Shown one piece after another: positions 54,154 to 64,000 of a stretch of DNA of 64,000 nucleotides. Position numbers and translations under genes: made by a program. The number at the start of each line of letters is the position of its first letter. The stretch's first letter is position 1. The stretch lies in the NCBI GenBank assembly GCA_013076295.1, contig RQOL01000465.1, positions 124,001 to 188,000 of the forward strand, given 5' to 3'. Source of the stretch: Sanderia malayensis. Taxonomy: Eukaryota; Cnidaria; Scyphozoa; Semaeostomeae; Pelagiidae. The notes under the pieces were generated by a model, which saw nothing but the letters and a program-made list of their open reading frames with translations, had not been told where the DNA came from and did no database searches.

Positions 54154-55172
54154 CTAGCCGGGGACAAGTGAAAAAAAAGTAGGCGGAGGGGGGGCAAGTG
54201 AAAAAAACTTAATTTGGTTGGCGCACTTCGTGCGCTGCATTCGCTGACGCTCATGCCCCTTTCAACCCCACTTACAATGGGTTAGCTCGCTGCACTCGCA
54301 TGTCTATCTGTTATCAAGAAACATTGACTGATGGCGCACTTCGTGCGCTGCATTCGCTCCCGCTCATGCCTCTGCCTACTCCTCTTACAATAGTTTGGCT
54401 CGCTCCGCTTGCCTGATAATTGCGTATCATAATTTGTTTTTAAAACTTTGACTTTGTTTACATTAGGCCTAAGCGTCACAGTATGCCGAAGCAACAATGG
54501 CGGTCGTACAAAAACTAAGACTATCTCACTCAAAAAACAAAACAAAACTATCATCTGTGTTCTCAATTGTCTCCTGTAATTTTCCAGAGGTCTCTCAAAG
54601 AATTAGCAAGGCCTTACAAAGATAATTCAGGTCGTAAAACACTTTGAAAGGCGCCCAGTTATCCTTTGTGTTCAAAACAAAAACACGCGTCTTCTCCAAA
54701 AGTACCTGCTGTTCAACCCGAAGGCTAATTTGCATGATAACGAAAAACGCGTGACTTTTCACGTGAAGTCACGAAAGAGCCAATCAAATTGCAGCAAAAG
54801 GCGAAACGTGTCACGTGAAGAGCAAATGCTTTGTTCGAAAATGGATTTCGCGACGCGAATTTGGAAGTTTCGCCAGCGTAAACCGTCGTTTTTTCGTGAT
54901 CGCCAATTAGGCGAACTTCAACAAAGAATTTCCTAATCTTTTAGTCGAAACTGTAAGGTCTCATATAGATAACTTTCTGGTTCAGCCGGCATAGAACAGC
55001 TCACTTAAAAATAGGGCAGATTAAGGGCCTCAGAAAAAAGCCTTTATGGATACCTCGTTCGCCGTTTCGGCCCATTGTTTTGAGGCGTTCGCCCTATTGT
55101 TTCGGGTCGAATCTATTGTTTTTGGCAAGGAAAATGCGTCCTCACGTGACTCCGCAGAATATATATATTAGA
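54154..55172 (-). mobile_element. non-autonomous Helitron, complete, 1019 bp
   Basis: In minus orientation it starts TCTAATATATATATTCTG (55172 downward) and ends CTAG (54157-54154). The flanks TTTAGGA and AGGGAGCAAAG join into the empty site in copy 1 (between 6903 and 6904) with one substitution. The target here reads T|T rather than A|T. It has one and a half minisatellite units. The start near 54154 is rearranged, with a second GGGGGGGCAAGTG block. Confidence 0.9.
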
Positions 55173-55497
55173 AGGGAGCAAAGAAAAAAAAAAGCATTCT
55201 GACCTTTAGTTGAAATTTTTGCAAAACGGCCATGACTTTGTTTTTCTAACTTTGTTATCAATGACAGGAGACCAAATTATTGTTCTATATGCTTGTGACG
55301 ACAAGGAATTCGAATCTGCAATCAGATTTTGGATATCATTTGCCAAAAAAACTAGTTTGAAAAAATTGTTGCGGCAGCTTCCTTTTTTTTTTAATATGAA
55401 ATATATAAATTAAAATTTGAGAATGAAACAAAAGCTCTGAGATTCCAAATGATTTACTTAGAAATGAAGAGCATCAAATGGTGCATATTTCCATATG

Positions 55498-58012
55498 TAT
55501 CCCTCCTTATATAATATGTGAGCGGTGACGGAAACGCCCGTCAAAGCCCACCCGCTCCGGGTGTTGTAGCCACCCTGGCCCTTTCGTGCTTTTCGTGTTA
55601 TTTTTCGAAAACCCTTCGATTTATTCCCCTTAGCCTCCTTTAGTGTACCTGCTCTTTTTCTGCTTAAATTTCGCAGTGTTTTTCGAGATTTTCTCACTTT
55701 TCTCCTTCGAAAATTCTTCCGCCCTTTGTTTTTGTTTGCATTCTGCTTTGTGTGCTCTGTCACATACCGCAGTGCCGAGGCTTTTGTTTTCAGTGCGAGG
55801 GGAACATGTCCCGAGCTTCGATGCGTACTAAAGCATTGAGTCGAACAATACATGCTGTGCTCAGCGACCCCCGTGGCTAAATGCATTTGAAATGACGTCG
55901 TGCTTCTGGAAAGATTGATCGTGCGTTGTTTACCGTTTTCGAAACAATGAATCCCTGTTGCGTTTGACACTAATCCCATTGCGTCTTTTGTTACTCTGGC
56001 CTTTGATTGACGAAGAAGTTGCTTCCTTCCTTCAGCGAGCGTGCAGTGGATGTCCGTTTTCGAATTTGGGACGGGACAAACCGAATGAAATTGCTTTCGT
56101 TGTGTTGCTGCGTTTTATTTTTGCTGCCGTTTTACTCGAGATTTCCAACTAAAAGCTTCTCGGGATTCAACTGGTAAGTTGCTAAGTTGTTTCCATTTGC
56201 CTCTATTAAACTCCTCTGTGTCCTTCTTATTTTGTTTTCCATTAATTATGATCCGTTGTTTACAGAGCTTTCTGGGCGATCTAAAATTCTCAATTATTTT
56301 TTGCTTTACAAATCTTTTCAATACTAAATCGAATGCTAAAGCCGTGAATTGTCAATTTCTGCTTTTATAATTACAGGTCTGGATGCAACCATCTAAAGAA
56401 CGAATTTCAGAAACGGCAATTTCCTGATTTCAGTAAGGCCAAGCCATTCAAAGTACATGCAGTTGCCTGAAACCTATTCTGCCCTTCCTTGCAATCAACT
56501 GGAATTTTACTTCGAGCTTGCTATTCAGAACTGTTTCCCAAAGAACTTCACTGGTAAGTGGCTAAGTTTTTTCTATATTCCCCCCTCAGCTGTATTGTTT
56601 TATTCAGCTCAGATTCCGTGATCAACAACTCGCTTTTCAAATTTCTCCAGCCGTGCAATATATTTTCAAAATCTCAATCATAATCTCTATAAATTGACTC
56701 TGATTTGTTTGAGAGAGCTCTGATCGATCAATACTAAAATTCTAAATCGATTTTTGCAGATTTCCATGTGAAACTCTAACTGGCCAGACTCGAAAACAGC
56801 TATTTTCATATTGCATTGAAGCAGGCCGTGCCCAAAAGCATGAAATCCCACGAAACCCTTTCTCCTTGGCATCCAGAGAACTGTTCACGACTGGCCATCC
56901 CAAGGCTAAAGTAGTGGATTTCAAGCGCGTCATTTTCGTTCTGCATAACATAGACGTGTGCTCAAGCTGGAAACAATTGCTTCCACTTCACGTGGATTCT
57001 AAACTGGAAAAGTGCCCACCACTGAGCTACAATTCAAAATGCCAAAGTTGTGCATTTGGTCTGTGAAATATGTGAGTGAATCAACTAAAATTTTCATGAT
57101 CTGCTGTATTTGAAACCCTTTTATATATCGTGAATTTTTGACTGCGTGTTTAGATGCATCTAACTTTGGGACCCCTCTAAAATTTCCACAATGCGCTTTC
57201 GTATTGCTTTCATGGAATTGGTGTAGTTATAATTATGTTTTTACGAATTTGATCTGTATTTTTAATATTCTGTAAATCGAAATTTCGCATTAAATGGATC
57301 CAATTGTGTTTTCTGATATACTATTCAATCGCAACGCTTCTCTCCGTTCGGTTTAAATCGAGACGTTTCTGGCACGCTCAGAAGTGCACGAACATTTGCA
57401 TCGCGGAAAAAATGGACCTTGAACAACATTCGAATGGAATGCAACCTTTGCACTTCCATGGGGGAAAGATGGAAATATGAGGATCAGAATCATTCCAAAT
57501 TAAATCATGGGAGAAAACATGGACCCAGAACAACCTTGGAATGAAAGTTGAGATCGCGGATCCCATGGACCATGCTGTGGGCCAATGGATGCAACTTTGA
57601 AGATTTGAGTGATTTCAAGTTAAGTCATGGGAGAAAACATGGACCTGGAACAACCTTGGAATGCAAGTCGGAACTCGGGGATTCCATGGACCATGTGGTC
57701 GGGGAATGGTTCCAACTATGACGACTTCAAGGATTTCAATTTAAGTCATCATGCACCTGGAACAACCTTGGAATGGAAATGGGGACTCGGGGATTTCATT
57801 GATCATATGGTGGGGAATGGATGGCAGTATAAGGACATCAATGATTTCAAACAAAATTTTTTTTCTTTGCGTGTCCGACAACTGATCTTATCGCAAACTA
57901 GGCAATTGTAATTACAGCTGATTGCTTAACGTGTCCGCCAGCTGATCTCATCCCAACTTAATCAACTTTAATTAGAACGGATTGCTTAACGTGTCCGCCG
58001 CTGCAGGATAGT
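55498..58012. mobile_element. unidentified 2.5-kb insertion
   Basis: Absent from copy 1, where CATATGCATTGAGTTATG (7229-7246) is continuous. The ends are CCCTCCTTATATAATATG and GCTGCAGGATAG, with no inverted repeats and no clear duplication. Inside are two GTAAGT-type splice-like phrases about 380 bp apart (56172 and 56550), a four-unit tandem repeat at 57412-57860 and two TTGCTTAACGTGTCCGCC phrases at the right end. No coding region is convincing. Confidence 0.55.
57412..57860. repeat. ~110-120-bp tandem repeat, four diverged units
   Basis: ATGGACC(T/C)...GAACAACCTTGGAATG recurs at 57412, 57519, 57639 and 57751. Units share ATTCCATGGACCATG and GATTTCAA(T/G)TTAAGTCAT. The 94-codon plus-strand frame over the last units comes from the repeat and is unlikely to be a gene. 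Confidence 0.75.
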
Positions 58013-58660
58013 TGAGTTATGATACGTGTAGCGAGATGGAAGAAAAAATTAAAAGGTGTTAAAACATTGACAAAAAATTTTTGAAAAATGCCCATGACTT
58101 TGATTTTCTAGCTTTCTTATGAATCACTGTAAGAAGACCAAATTATTATTCTAGTTGCTTGTGACTACAGCGAGCTGGAATCGATAATCAGATTTTGGAT
58201 ATCATTTGCAAAAAGAAATTTAGATTGAAAAACTTCTTGCCATAAATTTGTTTTTTTTATATATTTGGAATATACAAATTAAAATTTGAGAATTAAAAAA
58301 GCTCTGTGGTTTCAAATGAATTACTTACAAATGTAGAGCATCCAAGGGTGTGTATTTCCATAGGTATTGAGTGGTGATATCTGTAGAAAGAGAGCAGAAA
58401 AACATTAAAAACTGTTGAAATTTGTGCAATTTTCTAACTTTTTTATGAATGATTGTCAAAGGACCAAATTATTATTCTATACAGTTATCGCTACTGCAAG
58501 TGCAAATCTGCAATCCGATCAGAAGTACCATTCTCATGGAAACATATACATGAGAAAAACTGTGCTTTAAGTTGAGTTCATATTTGAAACGGTTTGTAGA
58601 AATGAAAAGAAGAGCATTTCATAATTTCATTTTTGTAATAAGTAAATATATGTATAATAT

Positions 58661-59237
58661 TAATGAAAGAACCCTTCAGGTGACTCGCGGGATTTTACAG
58701 AAACCTGCATTGAACTGAAATGAATTTTTCATAACTTTCGTGAACATTGTAATCTCTGGGAACTTTGGGGGGAACTTTTCCCCCCAATTTATAAGTGAAG
58801 TCTGTCTAGGCAAAAATTATAAATTTTGTCCCGAGAACCTTTTGATTTGTGCTCCGGAGGAGCAGAGGAAATCTTTAAAACACGCTTTGTTTTTTTTTGC
58901 AAGCAAAGTCGGGCTATAGCTCGGATGGCTGAACATATATAAAATATTCTCAGCATTCCACTAATGGGATGGGAGTAAAATAAGGAATGTGTACTTGTGT
59001 TTTGTCCTGTTCACATTCAGATATCGTTAAAGTAAATAAACGGATATAAAGGGACAGTATCTATCTAAAAATAGATGCCAACTCAACTCAATTCAAGCAT
59101 GGGCAGATAGAGCTCAAGTAAAGTGATCACATATACGCAAGGCACAGGGTGAGCTCGCATCTCCTCACTGCAGTGGGTGGGATTTCGTGCTGACTAAGGC
59201 TCCTTCCGTCTTCTTCCTTTTCTCCAAGAAAGAAAGC
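58661..59237. other. no gene seen; upstream of the RPA-like gene
   Basis: The duplicated block ends at 58661. What follows has a GGGGGAACTTTTCCCCCC inverted stretch (58766-58786) and TTTATAAG, which could be a promoter element. No frame is convincing. Confidence 0.4.
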
Positions 59238-60682
59238 ATGACTTCACCTAGTAAAAGGCGGTTTGTTCCAACAGCTGCAAGCCCAACATCGCCAAAGAAA
59301 AGATTATCAGGTAAGTTATTATTTTTTATATACATTAGTATCATAGCATAGAGATAATACAGAAGGCCAACTCGGGCATTTTCGATGGTCGCGGATGTAA
59401 GTGAGGTTAAGGACTCAAAAACACGTGTTGTGTGATATGCTAAATAAGCAAAATCAAAAGAAGACAATAATTATGCCTTCATTTTGTTATTCCGTGTATC
59501 AGTGAAAGTTTCTTCATTTGTATGTAACGTCCTTTTAATCCTTTTAATGACATTCACACAGAACACTCGCTTTCCCTACCACTGCATTTTGTCATTGTCT
59601 GTCATTAAACCTATATCAGGCCTATATTCGTATTGTGCAGCCACTGATGACTTAAAATATTCATTTTTTTTCACAGATTACTGTGGATACGTAACCCACG
59701 TGAATGATTTTCAGAGAAGTTCTAGTGGCAATGAGTACTTTGACATTTCGATGAAAACATCACCAAACACTGTCATGAAAGTAAGGGTGATGGTGAAAAC
59801 AGCAGAAAGGGAAGAAAAACAGAAACTGTTTCATGAGAAATTGAATGTTCCTGTTCTGCTCAAAGATTTATCAGAAGGTTATTCTGGATTTGCATTTTTT
59901 AATCAGAGAAGCACGATAGAAGATGGTGCTGAACATGTATCATTTAAATGTGATGAAGAAAAACTCATTGATTTAGGTTCCCTTGAAGATAAGATAATTC
60001 TAGGAACCTTTTGTGTCAGAGGTTTGCTCAAATGGATTGGTGATGAAAAAGTTGTCAATGTCAACAAGCCTTCAAATGCACCAACCACAAAAACTGTACG
60101 TGAAGCTGTTATCAAGGATGAAACTGGGCAAATTTCCATTTCCCTCTGGGAAGAGTTAACAAAACTCCCAGATGGCAGTATAAAATAACAGATGTTGCTT
60201 GCAAGCAATATTTTGGCATAAAGCTCATTTCCACAATTACATCTAAAGCCACTCTTTTATCAAATGAAATGGATATCACAGTGGATGATATTTCTGAAAC
60301 AGAAAAGCCTGCTTTGAAGAAAATATGCTGTCCTGACATAATTAGTGTTAAGATTAACTCCTACGCAAAGTGTCCAGGGTCCAAATGTGCCAAAAAGATT
60401 GTTGTCCATGAAGATGAGCAATTTGTGCAATGTGGAGCTTGCTCCAGAAAAATGCTGGCAACAAAATGCCTTCTTGGCATTAATTGCATACTTCAAGTTG
60501 AAGATTGTGGAGAGGAAATTGTTTTGACCATATTTGATGAGCAGCTGTTTGATTTTTTTGATGATTCAAAAGAAGACCCCATTGATGAATTGCAGGAGAA
60601 GATCTTGCTCATGGAGGATGTTGATTTTTTTTTAAATAGCAAAAACATTGTGACTTCTATCAAGAAGCATGAAGACAATTGA
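59238..60682 (+). pseudogene. RPA-like single-stranded DNA-binding protein, one frameshift
   Basis: Exon 1 is 59238-59310 (MTSPSKRRFVPTAASP, donor CAG|GTAAGT). Exon 2 starts at 59677 after TTTTTTTCACAG with DYCGYVTHVNDF. The OB-fold core shows DETGQISISLWEEL, and after a one-base shift near 60182 continues to 60682. The C-terminal part has a zinc ribbon with four Cys (CPGSKCAKK ... CGACSRK). RPA proteins coat single-stranded DNA; RPA-like genes are known passengers of Helitrons. It converges with a related fragment at 60792-61263 and with the helicase gene at 62142, so a Helitron origin is likely. Confidence 0.65.
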
Positions 60683-60791
60683 CATTTATGTCATTATTAA
60701 CAATTTTCATAAAGTATCTATTTTGTATATCAAAATTGCTTTCATCTATTCACCCTATTGTAGATTTTCTATGTACCCTGAATACCACAGT

Positions 60792-61263
60792 TTAGGAACT
60801 TAACTGGCTATATGAAAAATTGAAAGGGCTGTTTGAAACTGCAGGTTTCTTTTTTGTAAGCAAAATTTGCTTTTCTTCTTCCAATCCACTTACATTGGAG
60901 GAGAAAACAACATCCTTCTGAAAATATTTGTTCAGCTTGTTTGCAAAGCAAGTGAGAGATCTCTGTCTTCCATCAAACTGTACATCTAGGACGCAATTAA
61001 ATCCACAAGGGCAATTCTCAGTGAGCATCCTCTTGTCACAAGAAAGGCATTTTATTTTGGCATTGAAAAAAGTTGTACCAATTGTCATAACTGCTACATC
61101 TCGAAGGATATGGGTTCTAATGATGACATCTTTTCAAGAAAAACTTCTCTTCTGAGAGTTGTCTTTGATTTCTTCATCACTCTGATGGAAATATAAGTTT
61201 CAGCAGTTTTGAGAATAATATCAGGACTTCCGTCACTTGTGCAATGTAGCCAGAATGATCTAC
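60792..61263 (-). pseudogene. second RPA-like gene remnant, convergent
   Basis: The minus-strand frame 61088-60792 has IKCLSCDKRML, CPCGFNCVLDV and LTCFANKLNKYF, the same zinc ribbon and final OB strands as the plus-strand gene. Upstream, after an acceptor CACTTGTAG near 61263, DHSGYIAQVTE mirrors DYCGYVTHVND of the first gene. The middle is deleted or frame-broken. It is a diverged paralogue in inverted orientation, with only about 110 bp between the two 3' ends. Confidence 0.6.
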
Positions 61264-62141
61264 AAGTGAAACAAAATATATATAAGAGATCTTCAAAAGC
61301 AAGTTTCTTTCAGAAAGAGACAGAAATCATGTATCTTTGTATAAATAAGTGTTATTAATTTCAATTCAGCAAAACAGCACAGATGAAACAAAGAAAATCT
61401 GTGAGTGAGTGAGGGGCACGACCTTATTTCCAGCAGGGACATGAAGGTAGCATGCACTAAATCACTACATCAGGTAGCATATGAGTTCCCAGTGTGCTTA
61501 ATGCTCCCATTTGTGCTACAGAAGTTATTGATTTGACAATAACTAGACAATCCCAGATTTCGTGGGTTATTTGGGGGATAAGGAGTAGTTTAGAAAGAAA
61601 AAAAAAAGAAGAGAAAAAACACCAATAGATTTGAAACTTACCAGATTTTGGAGTTTCCAGCAGCAGTAGGGCACCACTTCCCCCATAAAGGAAAGGTTAA
61701 GATGTCTCTGATATACTTTGAAAAAATTGTGTTAAGTTCAAATTTGTGAGATTTTCTATACATGAGCATGTATCATATAAATATTTAATATAAAAGTTGT
61801 TTAATCCCAATGGTTTCAGTTTCAATAACTAAAATAAAAATATACATTTTGGAGATCAAATTCAATTTTTTAACAAATCACTGCTATACAAATATTATTT
61901 TCACTTTTAACAGAATTTTTTCTTCAACATGGTTCTATACATTTATCATAAAAAGCTCATACATATCCTTAACTTCTTAAAAAATCTTTAAATTTCTTTA
62001 AAAATCTTCAAATCTTTTAACAAATGACTGTTGTCAGAAACCATATTTTTACATTCAACTGAAATTTTTCTTACAGTACATATTCTTACATATATTCACA
62101 AATGTCTTATTTTGATGCTTATCAGTTATGAGGCATAATCC
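61264..62141. other. no gene seen
   Basis: AT-rich spacer between the RPA-like remnant and the helicase/endonuclease gene 3' end. Apart from A- and T-rich tracts, no tandem or inverted structure was found. Confidence 0.45.
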
Positions 62142-63994
62142 TTATGAGTAGATTAAAATCAACCTTTTAATTTTGTATTTACTTCTAAGTATTGTGCTTT
62201 GAAAACTATTTTGTATTGAATATAGACATACATAAATGGGTTTATGGTCAGAAAAATATGATTCAAGTATGCCAAAATGTGCAACTCTGTCTGGTATGTT
62301 GGTGTAAATATGGTCTAATAATGAATCATAGTCTGTAGTTGATTGTTGTAAAAGTTGTAAGTATCCCATTTCCTCCATTTCTGTGATCAAAGTTACCTTC
62401 TGTTTTGATTCCTCCATGAGATTCACATTAAAATCACCAAGAATAATGTTTGGATAACTTTGAACATGTTACATACATTGTGCATTGCCGCAAGGAGAAA
62501 ATTAAATGATACTTTAGTAGGTGATCTGTAAAAGCTGATGATATGTAAATTTTCAATTGGTTGATTGCAAACAGTGACAGTGATTTCAATGCCATCTTTG
62601 TTTTTGATAAAATGGGTTCTGTGAAGTTTTGTGTATATTGCAGTTCCATACATAGCTTTGCAACTACCAAGCTCATTATTGTCATTTCTGTATAATCTGA
62701 AATTGGGTATCATTAAGTCTTTATCACAATCTTTGCTTGAAAAGTTAGTTTCTACAAAAATGTTTACATCTGCTGATTGCACATTCAAGTCTTGTAATAT
62801 ATCTTGCTTGTGAAGTATGAATGACCGGACATTGTGGAAGTAGATTTTTAAACTTGGTGGTAAATTATACAAAAATGTGAGACCTGGCTGATACTGTGCC
62901 ATTGTCCTTAATCTTAGCATTTCATCTTTAACTTTCTGACTGACAGATATTTTTTGTTCATTGAGTGTGTCAATATATAAACCAGCTATATTCACAACTC
63001 TGCTCAGACCGACATAATGTATGTGATCAGTAGGTCGTGATGAAAAGTTTACAACTAACTGTTTCAAAGTATCACCTTGACATCGATGAATAGTTTTAGC
63101 AGCTGCTTGTCTGAGGGGAAACTGACGCCTCATATACTTGAAATGACTTGATTTAGAAATTACAAATGGTTTGCTTGCTTCAAATATGGGTGTCCATGAA
63201 AAGTCTATTTCTTGTGATCTGAGCGACCTATATTGCAATCTCTGATCTTTCCCAATAATATCAGATGGAAATTTGACCCAAATAATGCTTGGTCTGTTTG
63301 AGTTTTCCATTTTGTAATCAATTTTTTTAACAATACAATCAGCACCATTAGTTAGACCATCAGTTGTTTTGATGTTTGATGTAAAGTCATATTTTTCACC
63401 AACAACTACAGGCAAAAAACTGTGCAAACCCATTGTTTTTGATGGGTTATCAGGAATCTTTTTAATTAGTTTTTGTTTAACATCATCTGTTAAATCACCT
63501 ATCACTAAATCAATTGCTGGAATCATTGCCCTATGTCCTTTCGCATTTTGAAACGTTGAGTTATTAAAAGAATTGACTGCTGCATTTGTCAAAAATAGAT
63601 GTGTATAACTTGGCAGATCTGTGTTGGCGAACTTGTTCCCCGAGATACTTCTGGTTTTCAATATATTTATATCTTCTTTTGTGTGGTTACCTTCCCTTAA
63701 TCCATTTAATAGTTCAGCAAAGCTTTTGTCATCTTTTTGCCTCATAATTGTATGCAATTCACAAAAGTTGAAATATTCCTGCCAGATGTTTGTCGCTAAT
63801 GCACCATATTCTGCAGATGTCTCAAAAATCCATTTGTCAAATACTGGTTGCAATTGAAACAAATCACCAACTGCTATCACAGTTAAACCTCCAAATGGGG
63901 CTTGCTTTCCCGTGATTTGCTGTAGACGTAGGTTCAAAAAATTGAACATCTTACTTCCAACCATTGATATTTCATCAATAAAGACTATTTTCAA
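62142..63994 (-). pseudogene. Helentron-type PIF1 helicase with C-terminal endonuclease, partial
   Basis: The right end of the window cuts off the N-terminus, so Rep and Walker A are unseen. Helicase motifs visible: Walker B IVFIDEISMVG, then AVGDLFQLQPV, TIHRCQGDTL and HYVGLSRVVN. After about residue 390 an AP-endonuclease-like (EEP) domain follows: IYFHNVRS, then FVETNF. A one-base shift near 62455 moves the GDFNVNL motif into the next frame, which continues with LLDHIYTN and YFSDHKPI in 62142-62426. Helicase fused to an EEP endonuclease is the known hallmark of Helentrons. The frameshift suggests an inactive copy. Confidence 0.82.
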
Positions 63995-64000
63995 TTGTCT

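Larger units (their letters stand above)
53950..58560. repeat. ~330-bp tandem repeat, second copy, interrupted
   Basis: The units of 6670-7760 reappear as 53950-54153, 55173-55497 and 58013-58560, split by a Helitron and by the 2.5-kb insertion. A stretch present in copy 1 (about 6600-6690) is deleted here near 53945. Confidence 0.7.

Noticed and set aside
55498..58012. Helitron identity of the 2.5-kb insertion
   Set aside because: It could be read as starting TC after A, but the right end is GATAG rather than CTRR and no terminal hairpin is present.

Overview
The window looks like repeat-rich nuclear DNA from an invertebrate animal, most likely a marine one such as a cnidarian, though nothing here fixes the taxon. 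Host genes are split by GT-AG introns, intergenic DNA is AT-rich, and almost everything else is mobile DNA: Ty3/gypsy, Helitron and Helentron, P-element, ISL2EU and a virus-like integrase element. Most of these are broken by frameshifts, stops or later insertions.

Layout. 1-4123 is a Ty3/gypsy element on the minus strand (copy A), followed to about 7862 by a decayed exon cluster and ~330-bp tandem repeats. 8150-20892 is an AT-rich, intron-poor, virus-like island with a DDE integrase, overlapping small genes, a Bcl-2-like gene and three death-fold-like genes. A nested Helitron pair (10799-13102) splits it and a 100-N gap ends it. 21039-22680 holds OTU-protease and zinc-finger-like exons. 25098-27367 is an internally deleted ISL2EU transposon (THAP transposase plus SWIM/YqaJ nuclease). 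27587-32690 is an intron-containing Helitron Rep/helicase gene. 33927-36435 holds host-like exons and a ~178-bp tandem array. 36974-38740 is a 3'-truncated Helitron with a microsatellite.

39258-50790 is a complete gypsy element (copy B): 247-bp LTRs, a 5-bp target duplication and a nested 6334-bp P-type transposon (43688-50021) with an 8-bp duplication. From 40373 to 58661 the sequence is a second copy of 1-7862, so copy A supplies empty sites for the P element, two Helitrons and a 2.5-kb unknown insertion. 59238-63994 holds two convergent RPA-like genes and a PIF1-helicase/endonuclease gene of Helentron type.

The most interesting part is the 8.1-20.9 kb island. It combines a Polinton-like integrase and virus-style gene overlaps with one Bcl-2-like protein (BH4, BH3, BH1 and BH2 in order) and repeated death-fold proteins. 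No DNA polymerase B, packaging ATPase or recognisable capsid gene is visible. Second is a Helitron family whose ends and A|T insertion sites can be proved inside the window. Third is a 50-bp P-type insertion made of little but its two ends.
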